From: Methylophaga sp.
Lineage (GTDB): Bacteria; Pseudomonadota; Gammaproteobacteria; Nitrosococcales; Methylophagaceae
Reading direction: 5' to 3'
Assembly (NCBI GenBank): GCA_020831825.1
Contig: JAFIFW010000005.1
Span: forward strand, 186,001-250,000
DNA: 64,000 nucleotides
Below, piece after piece: positions 53,386-62,738 of the stretch (the first letter of the stretch is position 1; the number at the start of each line of letters is the position of its first letter). A program made the position numbers and the translations under genes. The notes under the pieces are model-generated. The model was given only the letters and a program-made list of their open reading frames with translations. It ran no database searches and was not told the origin of the DNA.

Positions 53386-55530
53386 ATGAAACTCAAACAT
53401 CCCGTTATCAGCAGTGCAGTTCTCTCTGCCGTCATCATGTCACCAATATCGCTCAAGGCAGAGCAGGACACAGCCGTTGATATCGGTGTGATGACCGTCG
53501 TAGGGGTACTTCCAGACAATCTGGACAGTGTGCCCGGCTCCTATCAAATTATCGATTCCGAGTATCTTGAAGATCGCCGACCGCTGTCTATTCGTGAAAC
53601 GCTGCATACCGTTCCAGGTTTGAATGTGGTGCCGGATGGCAGCATGAGCTTTGATCTCAACGTTGGTATTCGCGGTCTAAATCCAAGACGCAGCGCCAAG
53701 GCAATGATTATGGAAGATGGTATGCCTCTGCAGCTTGCGCCATATGTCGATCCAGTCAATCATTTTGCACCACACCCAGGCATTATCGACCGTGTTGAAG
53801 TTATCAAAGGCGCAGGTCAGATTCTGCATGGCCCTCAGACTTTGGGCGGTGCGATTAATTTCGTCACCAAACCTGTTCCCAGAAACGGCGAAGTTGAAGG
53901 CTCGGTGACCTCAAGTTTTGGCAACCAGAATTATCGTTTTCTGAATGGTAATGTTGGCTTTGGCAACGAGATCGGCGGCATCATGCTGGATATGACGCAA
54001 CGCAAGGGCGACGGTATTTTCAGAGGCGCCGAATATGACATCAGGGAATACCGCTTCAAAGGCGAACTCGACTTCACTGATCGTCAGACGGTCATGCTCA
54101 AATACACCTACACCGATGATGATCGCAATCAAACCGAAGACTACTTGACCCGTGATGAATACGCACAGAACAAATTCAGACATCGCACAGCCAAGTTCGA
54201 TCGCTTTGAGCAGGAACGGCACTCGGTACAGGTCAAACATCTGTTTGATGTGAATGACAGTTTCCGGCTGACAACCCAGGCTTACTACAACGATATCTTC
54301 CGGCAAGGCACGCGATACAGTCGTGCAGGTAATGTTGTTGATGACGGCAATGGCAACCTGGTTTCAACTTATCAAAGTTGTAATGGTTTAAGAAGACAGG
54401 TCGCCTTGACCGATGAAGATCCGGCGAACTGTGGTGCTCGACTGGCACCTCGCCAGTATTACACTTGGGGTGCCGAAACACGGGCCGACTTCGCACATAA
54501 TCTGTTTGGCCTGGAAAATGAAACTATTGCCGGGCTTCGCTATCACGAAGATACTGCGGTCAGAAAAGAGTCCTGGGCCAGAACCCGGGCTGAGGTCAAA
54601 AATTTTGATGCGGCCTACGAAGAAAATCTGTTTGGCAGAAACTCTCACTGGACACTTCGTGCCAGAGCCATTTCCTACTACGCTCAAAACACCACCTATA
54701 TCGGCAACTGGGCCGTTACCCCGGGCTTTCGAGTCGAGCAACTACGCAGCAGCTTTGATGACAATAGAGAGAACACTCGGAGCAGTCGCAGCCAGACCGA
54801 ATTCCTGCCCAGTTTTGGTTTAGCCTGGTCAGGCATTGATAACACCACGGTGTTTGCCGGTGTTCACAAAGGATTGTCTCCTGCCCGCGCCAACCGGGAA
54901 TCTGTAGGTATTTCCGCTAAGCCGGAAAAAAGCACCATGTATGAACTGGGCTTGAGAAGCAACTTCTTCACAGGCGTATATTTTGAGGCGACCGCTTTCC
55001 ATGCCCGCAACAAAGATACACTGGCTGATGATGACGGCGATTTCTTCAACCTGGGCAAGAGTCAACGGACCGGGTTTGAGATTGCCAGCCGCATTAACTT
55101 TGGCGATATCATGGGTACCGCCAACAATTTCTATATTTCGGGCGCGTTTACCCACGTTCCCTACGCCAAATACAAAGATGGTGATCTGAAAGGCAACCGT
55201 CTGGAATATGCACCACGCAATCTGGTCAACCTGGACTTTGGTTACGAACATATCAGCGGTGTTGATGCTCGCATCGGTCTGCAACACGTTGGCAAGCAAA
55301 TGCCAGACGCTGAAAATCGTCGTGAAGAAGATGAAACCGGTCGACGCGGCATTATTTCGAGCTACACCGTATGGAATGCCACTGTAAATTATCGTGTGCC
55401 TAACTCCGGCGTGACATTGTTTGCCAGCGTGGAAAACCTGTTTGACAAAGAATATCTGGTCAGCCGTAACTCAGGAAAACTTCCCGGCCGCGAACGCCTG
55501 TTCTTCGGCGGTATTCAGTACGATTTTTAA
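53386..55530 (+). CDS. TonB-dependent receptor 1 (FecA-like)
   Basis: 714 residues. Signal peptide ending at about 23 (MSPISLKA). A plug domain begins directly (TMTVVG-like TonB box region at about 35, IRETLHTVPGLNVV, MIMEDGMPLQLAPY, RVEVIKGAGQILHGPQTLGG), with no N-terminal signalling domain. The barrel ends in VENLFDKEYLVSR and a final phenylalanine (GGIQYDF). Closest in style to ferric-citrate-type receptors, but no transport or regulatory genes are adjacent, so the ligand is open. Strongly similar along its whole length to the next receptor. Confidence 0.93.
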   Translation: MKLKHPVISSAVLSAVIMSPISLKAEQDTAVDIGVMTVVGVLPDNLDSVPGSYQIIDSEYLEDRRPLSIRETLHTVPGLNVVPDGSMSFDLNVGIRGLNPRRSAKAMIMEDGMPLQLAPYVDPVNHFAPHPGIIDRVEVIKGAGQILHGPQTLGGAINFVTKPVPRNGEVEGSVTSSFGNQNYRFLNGNVGFGNEIGGIMLDMTQRKGDGIFRGAEYDIREYRFKGELDFTDRQTVMLKYTYTDDDRNQTEDYLTRDEYAQNKFRHRTAKFDRFEQERHSVQVKHLFDVNDSFRLTTQAYYNDIFRQGTRYSRAGNVVDDGNGNLVSTYQSCNGLRRQVALTDEDPANCGARLAPRQYYTWGAETRADFAHNLFGLENETIAGLRYHEDTAVRKESWARTRAEVKNFDAAYEENLFGRNSHWTLRARAISYYAQNTTYIGNWAVTPGFRVEQLRSSFDDNRENTRSSRSQTEFLPSFGLAWSGIDNTTVFAGVHKGLSPARANRESVGISAKPEKSTMYELGLRSNFFTGVYFEATAFHARNKDTLADDDGDFFNLGKSQRTGFEIASRINFGDIMGTANNFYISGAFTHVPYAKYKDGDLKGNRLEYAPRNLVNLDFGYEHISGVDARIGLQHVGKQMPDAENRREEDETGRRGIISSYTVWNATVNYRVPNSGVTLFASVENLFDKEYLVSRNSGKLPGRERLFFGGIQYDF

Positions 55531-55547
55531 GTAGTCTACGTGGGTTG

Positions 55548-55568
55548 CGGACTGTAGCGTGCAGTCCG
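55548..55568 (+). terminator. Hairpin after TonB receptor 1
   Basis: Stem CGGACTG / CAGTCCG with a seven-base loop, 18 bases past the stop; no T-run. May end or protect the first receptor message, implying that the second receptor has its own promoter. Confidence 0.45.
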
Positions 55569-55736
55569 TAACGCCCTGCTTGCTCTACAAGCCAGAATTT
55601 CCGCGAGCTTTAGCAAAAGTTCCGCAAAAGCCGCGCGAGCGGGCAAAATATTGTCGTAAAACTGCTACGGTTGTTGTTTAACAACAACAGTCCAAACTTA
55701 TTCCCGGCCACAGATCAAGCCTTTTCATAAATGACT

Positions 55737-55788
55737 CCCGTTTTTTTCGGGATTTTTTCCTATTTTTGCCGGGAAGAAGTTTCGCTAC
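55737..55788 (+). promoter_or_regulatory. Promoter/operator block upstream of TonB receptor 2
   Basis: CCCG-T7-CGGG (55737-55751) runs into TTTTTCCTAT (55754-55763), followed after exactly 17 bases by TTCGCTAC (55781-55788). The same two blocks with the same 17-base spacing occur before receptor 1 (53319-53328 and 53346-53353). This indicates shared control or a duplicated promoter. The binding factor is not identifiable. Confidence 0.55.
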
Positions 55789-55822
55789 TCTGCTCCAGCT
55801 TTCTAAATTCAGGAGTTCAGTA

Positions 55823-57979
55823 ATGAAAATAAAACTAATCAGCACAGCCGTGGCATCCGCGCTGATGCTGTCGCCCACCTGGGTTCACGCAGATGATGAT
55901 GCCATTGATGTAGGCACCATGACCGTTACCGGCATTCTTCCAGATCGTCTTGAAGCCGTTCCCGGCACTTACAACATCATTGATTCAGAATATCTGGAAG
56001 ATCGCCGCCCAATTTCCATTAACGAAGCCCTGCGTACCGTGCCTGGTGTTAACGTAGTCTCTGATGGCAGCATGAGCCTGGACGTTAACATTGGTATTCG
56101 TGGCCAAAACCCACGCCGTAGCGCCAAAACCATGATCATGGAAGACGGAATGCCTTTGCAATTGGCGCCGTACGTTGATCCTGTTGTTCACTACTCTACA
56201 CCTTTCACATCTATCGACCGCATTGAGGTGATCAAGGGTGCCGGTCAAATTCTGTATGGCCCACAAACACTCGGTGGTGCAATCAACTATGTAACTCGCC
56301 CGGTGCCACGTAATGGTGAAATCGAAGGTTCTGTCAGATCAGCATTTGGCAACCAGGGCTATCGCGGCCTGAATGGTCGAATTGGCTGGGGTAACGAGAT
56401 CGGCGGCATTATGCTGGAAGCCTCACAATTCAAAGGCGATGAAATCTTCCGTGGTAGTGAGTTTGATGTCCGTGACTACCGCATCACCGGTGAACTGAGT
56501 ATCACCGATCGTCAAACCGTTCGTCTGAAATACAACTACACCGATGATGAACGCAACCAAACCGAAAACTACCTGACTATCGACGAGTATAACCGCAGCC
56601 GTTTCCGCCACCCGACCATCAAAAACGACAAGTGGGAGCAGGAACGTCATGCCGTTCAGTTGCAACATATCTTTGAAGTCAACGACAGCTTTACGCTGAG
56701 CTCACAAGCCTACTACACGGATACCTTCCGTAACGGGCTGCGTTCTTCCAATACTGGCAGAATCGGTACTGATGATCTGTCATGGTCAAGACTGCGCTCA
56801 TGTCCGGAAGCTGGCCTAGGCAATACACCTCGTGTTGATCAAGTTGATGACATCAGCATCTGTGGTGGTCGCCATGCCCCCCGTCAATTCTACACCTGGG
56901 GTGTAGAAACCCGAGCTGACTTTGCTCATAACCTGTTTGGATTGGATAATGACGCTATCGTTGGCCTGCGTTATCACGAAGATACTGCGATTCGTAAACA
57001 GGTATTTGCAGACAATGCTGCTCAACGCGAAAGTTATCGTTTAGCACTTCGTGAAGGTAGAGATCTCAGTCACTCAACATTGAGAGCTGAAGCAGTTTCC
57101 TATTATGCACAGAATACTACGTACCTTGGAGACTGGTCAGTAACTCCGGGCTTCCGTGTTGAACGTATCCGCAGTTCAGACACCAACAACATCTCCGGTG
57201 ATAGAGCCAGAGATCGAGACACTGAGTTTTTACCAAGTTTTGGTGTGGCCTGGAATGGTATTGCCAACACCACCGTCTTTGCCGGAGTCCACAAAGGCTT
57301 TTCACCTGCTCGTGCCAATCGAGATTCAAGCATTTCGGCTCAGGCAAAACCAGAAAAAAGCACTTTGTATGAAGTCGGAGTTCGTTCAAACTACTTCACG
57401 GGTATTACCGCTGAAGCAGCGCTGTTCCATAACCGAATCAAGGACACCATCATTGATAACGGCAGTTCGTTCTCAAATTCTGGTAAAAGCCATCAAACCG
57501 GTCTTGAAGTCGCTGGCCGGGTGAACTTTGGTGACATTATGGGTACCGCCAACAACTTCTATGTTTCTGGTGCCTACACTTACTTGCCGCAAGCCAAGTA
57601 TAAATCATCGCCAAACCCTGACACCAAGGGCAACCGGATGCAGTATGCACCGCGCAATCTGGTTAACCTCGACTTTGGCTATGAGCATGTCAGTGGTGTT
57701 GATGCCCGAATCGGTGTTCAGCATGTCGGTAAACAGTTCGTAGACGACGTAAATAGCCGTCGTGAGTCGCTGACTGGCAACCGTACCGGTGTTGATGGCG
57801 TTATTCCAAGCTATACCATCTGGAACGCCACTGTGAACTACCGTGTGCCTGACTCAGGCGTCACATTGTTCGCCAGTGTTGAGAACCTGTTCGACAAACG
57901 CTATCTGGCCAGCCGTAACGAAGGCAAGCTGCCAGGTCGTGAGCGTCTGTTCTTTGGCGGCATTCAGTACGACTTTTAA
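55823..57979 (+). CDS. TonB-dependent receptor 2 (FecA-like), paralogue of receptor 1
   Basis: 718 residues from ATG 55823, preceded by AGGAG at ideal spacing. Signal peptide to about residue 23 (SPTWVHA), plug motifs IRGQNPRRSAKTMIMEDGMP and RIEVIKGAGQILYGPQTLGG, and a barrel ending GGIQYDF as in receptor 1. Large stretches are identical to receptor 1, so the pair arose by tandem duplication. The differences concentrate in extracellular-loop regions (for example the cysteine-bearing loops around residues 318 and 337), suggesting ligand divergence. Confidence 0.94.
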   Translation: MKIKLISTAVASALMLSPTWVHADDDAIDVGTMTVTGILPDRLEAVPGTYNIIDSEYLEDRRPISINEALRTVPGVNVVSDGSMSLDVNIGIRGQNPRRSAKTMIMEDGMPLQLAPYVDPVVHYSTPFTSIDRIEVIKGAGQILYGPQTLGGAINYVTRPVPRNGEIEGSVRSAFGNQGYRGLNGRIGWGNEIGGIMLEASQFKGDEIFRGSEFDVRDYRITGELSITDRQTVRLKYNYTDDERNQTENYLTIDEYNRSRFRHPTIKNDKWEQERHAVQLQHIFEVNDSFTLSSQAYYTDTFRNGLRSSNTGRIGTDDLSWSRLRSCPEAGLGNTPRVDQVDDISICGGRHAPRQFYTWGVETRADFAHNLFGLDNDAIVGLRYHEDTAIRKQVFADNAAQRESYRLALREGRDLSHSTLRAEAVSYYAQNTTYLGDWSVTPGFRVERIRSSDTNNISGDRARDRDTEFLPSFGVAWNGIANTTVFAGVHKGFSPARANRDSSISAQAKPEKSTLYEVGVRSNYFTGITAEAALFHNRIKDTIIDNGSSFSNSGKSHQTGLEVAGRVNFGDIMGTANNFYVSGAYTYLPQAKYKSSPNPDTKGNRMQYAPRNLVNLDFGYEHVSGVDARIGVQHVGKQFVDDVNSRRESLTGNRTGVDGVIPSYTIWNATVNYRVPDSGVTLFASVENLFDKRYLASRNEGKLPGRERLFFGGIQYDF

Positions 57980-58025
57980 TCACAGGACGTGAACCCGGGA
58001 GCCAGCATCGGCTCCCATACTCTCA

Positions 58026-58056
58026 ATGCCCGCCAATGATTGGCGGGCATTTTTTT
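58026..58056 (+). terminator. Rho-independent terminator after TonB receptor 2
   Basis: Stem ATGCCCGCCA / TGGCGGGCAT (58026-58035 and 58041-58050) with a five-base loop and at least six T residues. Confidence 0.92.
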
Positions 58057-58098
58057 AGGTTGCGGTCTAACCTTCACCTATCTTCGGCTTCGAAATGA

Positions 58099-58437
58099 TC
58101 AGTCTTTATTGACTTCCCGTTTGTCGAGATACAGCTCAATGACCTGAGCATCGGTATAGATATCCAGGGTCGAGTTGCGGCGCACGGTGTCATAGTAGGC
58201 ACGAAAAGTCGGATCGTTTTTTTTCATATCTTCGATATTCAGCTCCATCGCCCGAGCCTGAAAAGCGATTGGTGCCGTATCAAAGTGCTGGGTAGTGCAG
58301 TAAATTGCCAGCGGCAATTCGGTGTCATAGACGACGCCTTGCTGGGTCGCAGCTTGCATACACTCAAAGTAATTTTCGGCCGCCAGCAAAGAAGTAGACA
58401 AGGGTAAAAGTAAGAAGGGCAGGATCCTTTTCATCAT
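58099..58437 (-). CDS. Small secreted protein of unknown function
   Basis: 112 residues, signal peptide ending at about residue 20 (STSLLAA). AGGTGA lies upstream of the first of two ATGs. The mature protein has two cysteines (YFECMQ and AIYCTTQ), is rich in acidic residues and ends in lysine/asparagine-rich sequence. I do not recognise the family. It is divergent from cytochrome b561. Confidence 0.72.
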   Translation of the reverse strand: MMKRILPFLLLPLSTSLLAAENYFECMQAATQQGVVYDTELPLAIYCTTQHFDTAPIAFQARAMELNIEDMKKNDPTFRAYYDTVRRNSTLDIYTDAQVIELYLDKREVNKD

Positions 58438-58598
58438 TCGGCTTCACCTGATAATAGTTTTCGTTTATTTGTTGCTAAAAAACGTTAAATTCGGCTATTT
58501 TTCAGCTTCATACAAGAAAACTGTGACATCATGGCACAGCAACGATACGCTTCAGCAACTAACGCTGGCATCACAATAACCAGAGAGGAAAAGCAAGC

Positions 58599-59207
58599 AT
58601 GTCAGCATCACTGTCAAATACGCGTGAAAGTTATGGGCGCATTGCCCGCTGGCTGCACTGGACCATGGCTGCATTACTGATCATTGGTCTGCTGGCCATT
58701 TACTACCGGATGTGGTTTACCGAACCCAGAACTGCACCCAGTACCTTTGTATTACAACTGCATATGTCGATGGGCATGAGCCTGTTTGTTTTTGCCATTT
58801 TGCGTTTGGTTTGGCGACTCAAGAACGTTCAACCTGATCCCATTCCTGGACCCGCCTGGCAGCAAAATGCAGCACGCTGGACCCATCGGTTGTTTTATGT
58901 GTTTTTATTTATGATGCCAATCACTGGATACATTTTCGCCGGGCTGACCAATCAGTTTTTCTATGGCACACCGATCGCGTTTGAGTTACTGCCCAAATTT
59001 TCAGATACCTCGGTGTTTCAGGCAGTTGTGGTCAATGGACTGGGAATTTCAGAAGAGGCCTGGCGCGATGCCAGAGATCCAATAAAGAATTTACACGTTT
59101 ACGGCGGGCGCTTTGTGCTGTTGGCATTGATTGCCCTGCATATTGGCGCGGCACTGTATCACCACTTCAAATTACGTGATAACACACTCAAGCGCATGCT
59201 TGGTTAA
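58599..59207 (+). CDS. Cytochrome b561 family protein
   Basis: 202 residues, four membrane helices. Haem-ligand histidines sit in RIARWLHWTMAALLI, LQLHMSMGMSLF, RWTHRLFYVF and ALIALHIGAALYHHF. Members of this family move electrons between quinol and periplasmic carriers or superoxide. The partner is unknown. Confidence 0.93.
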   Translation: MSASLSNTRESYGRIARWLHWTMAALLIIGLLAIYYRMWFTEPRTAPSTFVLQLHMSMGMSLFVFAILRLVWRLKNVQPDPIPGPAWQQNAARWTHRLFYVFLFMMPITGYIFAGLTNQFFYGTPIAFELLPKFSDTSVFQAVVVNGLGISEEAWRDARDPIKNLHVYGGRFVLLALIALHIGAALYHHFKLRDNTLKRMLG

Positions 59208-59218
59208 TCATGCTTGCA

Positions 59219-59245
59219 GGAGCAGCCTGACAAACAGGCTGCTCC
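59219..59245. terminator. Convergent hairpin between cytochrome b561 and GT39 genes
   Basis: Perfect 11-bp stem GGAGCAGCCTG / CAGGCTGCTCC with an ACAAA loop, between the two converging stop codons. Confidence 0.6.
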
Positions 59246-59253
59246 ATCATGTT

Positions 59254-60708
59254 TCAACGCAAGCTGACATTAATGATGGAAACTGGCGTTTGTGTCAGCG
59301 GATGCTGATCACTGAGCAACGGGCTGATTTGCAACTCGGCCTCCTGCTCCAGTAACTCCAGCGCCCAGGGTTCAACCGCCAGCATCACCACCGGTTGTGA
59401 ATCCAGCATCTGCCGCAAGGAATTCATATCCAGCCAGGGGTGGAATGTGCCCAGATACATTTGCAACAGGGTAGCCGTGCCCATATGTTGCAACTGCTGC
59501 ACATCAATAGCTTCTGCCTGAATGATCTCGGCGGCAATCTGCATCTGAGCGGCATACGCTACATTCTCGGCACGTTTGCCGGTCGGATGATGGTAGTGAT
59601 TATAGCTGCCACCGATCACCAGCAAAGCCACTACAACCAGGCCTGAGACAAACTGTATCTGCCCGATACGATGCATAAAACGCAGCATTTCACGGCCAGC
59701 AATCAACGCACATGCAGGCCACAGTGGCAGCAACAAATCGGCACGATGATGCGCTGCCAATGAGAAAATCAGCAAGCCCGTCAATACCCAAGCGACCAGA
59801 AAGCGTTCAAAGCGACGCTCTGCGGGATCTGCCGCCGGCCGACGAAATACTCGCCACAGACCATAGAAGAAAAACAGGCTGAACGGCAAAAAGCGTAACA
59901 GCAAAAATAAGGTTGGCTTGGGCAGGTTCTCACCGGGTATGCTGGATTTGCGCGTACCGGCCGCCTGACCAATCAACTCATCAAAAAACATCTTGTCGAT
60001 CAGCTCATAGCCTTGTTGCCACAGCGCCAGCAAAAACCAGGATAGGCTGATGCCGAAAAACCACAACAAGCCGGGCCACAGCTTCATCCTGGGTGGTTGT
60101 GTCGTCGAATCGGTGCGTTTTTCCCAAAAATACGCCAGCAAACCTGCCGCGGCCAGCACGAGACCCAACGGCCCCTTAATCAAGGTCACCAGACCGGTAA
60201 TCACCCAGAACCAGGTCCAGCCTCGCCCGGTTTCCCAGGCATGATAGGCGATAAAAGCTGCCGCAGTTATGCCCAAAGCAAACATCGGATCAGAGCGAAC
60301 CAGGGCAATATGCTTGAGCATCATCGGTGACAGCACAACCGCCAGTGCAGCAAAAGCGCCTGCCAACAGCCCAAAGCGTCTCCGACCTTCAAAGAACACC
60401 AGCCAACTCAACACCAGCACTGACAAAAACGCCGGCAGAATCATTGCCAGTCTGTCGACGCCGAATACTGCAGCAAATGGCGCAATGCTCCAGGTATGCA
60501 GCGGCGGTTTGGACAATATCCGACCCTGAATGTCATATTGTGCCAGCCAACTGCCCTGCCACATCATGTCCATGACATAACCGACATTGCGGTGCTGAGC
60601 CCAGCCTTCCAGATCAACTGGTCCAAGGGCTCTCACAGTGAAGATTAATGTTGCCAGTAAAGTGATCAACAACCACCAATGCCAGGTTTTCATCTGGTCA
60701 ATTTGCAT
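59254..60708 (-). CDS. GT39/ArnT-like membrane glycosyltransferase
   Basis: 484 residues with about ten or more helices. The first periplasmic loop holds VDLEGWAQHRNVGYVMDMM and RILSKPPLHTW, the pattern of the PMT/ArnT family that takes sugars from polyprenyl-phosphate donors. Fits transfer of a sugar to lipid A, another glycan or protein on the periplasmic side. It lies four bases after the VTT gene in the same operon, with a GT2 donor synthase first. Confidence 0.9.
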   Translation of the reverse strand: MQIDQMKTWHWWLLITLLATLIFTVRALGPVDLEGWAQHRNVGYVMDMMWQGSWLAQYDIQGRILSKPPLHTWSIAPFAAVFGVDRLAMILPAFLSVLVLSWLVFFEGRRRFGLLAGAFAALAVVLSPMMLKHIALVRSDPMFALGITAAAFIAYHAWETGRGWTWFWVITGLVTLIKGPLGLVLAAAGLLAYFWEKRTDSTTQPPRMKLWPGLLWFFGISLSWFLLALWQQGYELIDKMFFDELIGQAAGTRKSSIPGENLPKPTLFLLLRFLPFSLFFFYGLWRVFRRPAADPAERRFERFLVAWVLTGLLIFSLAAHHRADLLLPLWPACALIAGREMLRFMHRIGQIQFVSGLVVVALLVIGGSYNHYHHPTGKRAENVAYAAQMQIAAEIIQAEAIDVQQLQHMGTATLLQMYLGTFHPWLDMNSLRQMLDSQPVVMLAVEPWALELLEQEAELQISPLLSDQHPLTQTPVSIINVSLR

Positions 60709-60712
60709 GAAG

Positions 60713-61432
60713 TCATTCTCCTGTTTGTTTTTGGCGATATAACCAGCGGCTGAACAGCCACAGCATCACCATCAATCCAGCGGCGGCAATCGCCAACTGC
60801 GCGGCACCTTCCCATGCGACATCATCTGCCGCACCGGATCCAATCAAAGTGGCGATAATGCCTTGCGGCAAAAAGCCAATGAGACTGCCCAGCAAAAAGG
60901 CCCGACTACGCACCTTGCTCATCGCCAGACCGATATTGATGAACACATTACTGATCGGCAAAATCCGGGTCATTGCCACTGCGGTAATCGTTGGTTGTGT
61001 TTGCAAAATGCGTTGCAGTACTGGTTTATGGCCAAAGCGACGTAACAACCATGACCGGCCGCCCCAGCGTGCTGCACGAAACATCACAAAAGAGCCTATT
61101 AGACTGCCAATCAATGCCAGACCCAGGCCCTCAAAAAAGCCAAAGACAAAACCAGCCAGCACATAAAACGGTAAACGTGGCGTACCGATGGACATCAGCA
61201 ACACAGTCATCAGTACAAACACACCGGCAAGCTTTAAGGTGCGCTCACCGTCAAGAATGGAGACTTCTTTTAGATCGAGAAAGTCAGCAAAGGGCGTGAA
61301 ATTGACCAACAGATAAATGCTCAGGCCAATCAAAAACAAAATCAGAAATTTGCGCAGATCCTTGCGTGCCGAGCGTTTAAGTTCCTGCTGAACTTCCGGG
61401 CTTTCCAGTAACGGATCAATCGGCGACTGCAT
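60713..61432 (-). CDS. VTT-domain (TVP38/TMEM64, DedA-related) membrane protein
   Basis: 239 residues from ATG 61432, overlapping the GT2 stop as ATGA. The VTT core GTPRLPFYVLAGFVFGFFEG then LGLALIGSLIGSFVMF is clear, with GFLPQGIIATLIGSGAADD following. DedA-superfamily members include undecaprenyl-phosphate flippases, which would suit a place between a polyprenyl-phosphate glycosyltransferase and a GT39 enzyme. That role is inferred. Confidence 0.9.
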   Translation of the reverse strand: MQSPIDPLLESPEVQQELKRSARKDLRKFLILFLIGLSIYLLVNFTPFADFLDLKEVSILDGERTLKLAGVFVLMTVLLMSIGTPRLPFYVLAGFVFGFFEGLGLALIGSLIGSFVMFRAARWGGRSWLLRRFGHKPVLQRILQTQPTITAVAMTRILPISNVFINIGLAMSKVRSRAFLLGSLIGFLPQGIIATLIGSGAADDVAWEGAAQLAIAAAGLMVMLWLFSRWLYRQKQTGE

Positions 61433-62169
61433 CAATCCGATGACCCGAGCCGATCTGAACGAACGGCTCTTTTCAGATACCAACGTACGCCAAAACAGTC
61501 ATAAATGCCGCGCCAAAGTCGATTGTTGACGCCATATTTGGATTCACCGTGCAAGCGTGGACGATGATTGACCTGATGCTCAATCACCTTGAAGCCCTGC
61601 CCTCGCAGCAAGGTCGGCATGAACCGATGCAAACCGTTGAATACCGGCAGCTCTCGCACGGCTTCACGCCGCACCACTCTGACACCACAGCCACTGTCAC
61701 TGACCTTGTCACCGGTAATCCAGTCACGAAAACCATTGGCAACACGGGATGAAAATTTACGCAACCAGGTATCCTGACGCTTGGCTCGAACGCCCGTCAC
61801 ACAATCTACTTGTTCAGCCAAAGCTTTTTGCAACATGGCCGGTAAATCGGCGGGATCATTCTGAATATCACCATCAAGAGTGCCTATCCATTGGCCACGT
61901 GCCGCCGCAAAGCCGGAGGCAACCGCGGCACTTTGACCGGCATTGACGCGGTGAAAAACCCCTCGGATGTCAGGGCCAGACATGGCCTGAATTTTGGTCG
62001 CGCTATTGTCGGTGCTGGCGTCATCGACCAGAATGATTTCGAAGTTTAAACCCGCGGCATGCAAGGTCGTGCGAATTTCTGTGCACAGGGGTTCGATGTT
62101 GTCCTGCTCATTGAAAATCGGGAGGACGATGGAAAGTTGAAGCTCGGTGGATGGCGTTTGAATGGCCAT
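61432..62169 (-). CDS. GT2 glycosyltransferase, polyprenyl-phosphate sugar synthase type
   Basis: 245 residues. GT-A fold with LSIVLPIFNEQDNIEPL, ILVDDASTDNSATKI, and DGDIQNDPADLPAML as the DxD region; the C-terminal part shows RPRLHGESKYG, typical of DPM1/ArnC-like enzymes. It lacks the two C-terminal membrane helices of ArnC. Expected to make polyprenyl-phosphate-linked sugar for the GT39 enzyme downstream. Confidence 0.9.
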   Translation of the reverse strand: MAIQTPSTELQLSIVLPIFNEQDNIEPLCTEIRTTLHAAGLNFEIILVDDASTDNSATKIQAMSGPDIRGVFHRVNAGQSAAVASGFAAARGQWIGTLDGDIQNDPADLPAMLQKALAEQVDCVTGVRAKRQDTWLRKFSSRVANGFRDWITGDKVSDSGCGVRVVRREAVRELPVFNGLHRFMPTLLRGQGFKVIEHQVNHRPRLHGESKYGVNNRLWRGIYDCFGVRWYLKRAVRSDRLGSSD

Positions 62170-62297
62170 AAAGAAGAAGGTCCGTATCTGCGTATTGACA
62201 CCGCATTATACGAACCGGTGCTGGCTAGCTCAAACCCTTATCAATTATCAGGATTTAATGGCCCGGCCAGCCAGCGTTTCAGGAGATTTTTCAGGGC

Positions 62298-62687
62298 TTA
62301 TTCAGTGTTGCCCCAGCGTTGCCATTGTTCACTCAATGACAGATAGGCATCGCCTTCAGTCTTGACCGCTTCGGCATCAAACTTTTCTGACGCCAGGTGC
62401 AGCTCTTCCAGCTGTTCAGCCCAAGCGTCCAGCTCGGTTTCCAGTCGCTCAAGTGCATTTTCCAGTGTGTAGGTCAGCTCATGCACTTGCAGAATGGCTT
62501 CCGGTGTCAAATCAGCATTCAGCAATTCTTGCAACTGCTGGTTGTAGTCGCTGATATGCGCAAAGGCTTCGCTCAGGTTTTGTGCCTGAAGCCCTTTGAA
62601 ATGATCAACGCGATCATCTGCGATGACCGGATTAAAGGTAAAACTCAATGCGGTCACCAGACCTGCAATTACGCCCCACTTTTTCAT
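62298..62687 (-). CDS. Small periplasmic helical protein (DUF6746-like)
   Basis: 129 residues from ATG 62687, with AGGAG upstream. Signal peptide ending at about residue 23 (TFNPVIA), then an acidic, leucine-rich helical body with no cysteines. The layout (HFKGLQAQNLSEAFAHISDY; ALERLETELDAWAEQLEELH) fits DUF6746-type proteins, though I hold that family name loosely. Function unknown. Confidence 0.78.
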   Translation of the reverse strand: MKKWGVIAGLVTALSFTFNPVIADDRVDHFKGLQAQNLSEAFAHISDYNQQLQELLNADLTPEAILQVHELTYTLENALERLETELDAWAEQLEELHLASEKFDAEAVKTEGDAYLSLSEQWQRWGNTE

Positions 62688-62738
62688 CAAAACTCCTTAA
62701 ATTTTAACCCTTGACTATTGTAAGTCGAATTTCAGACC

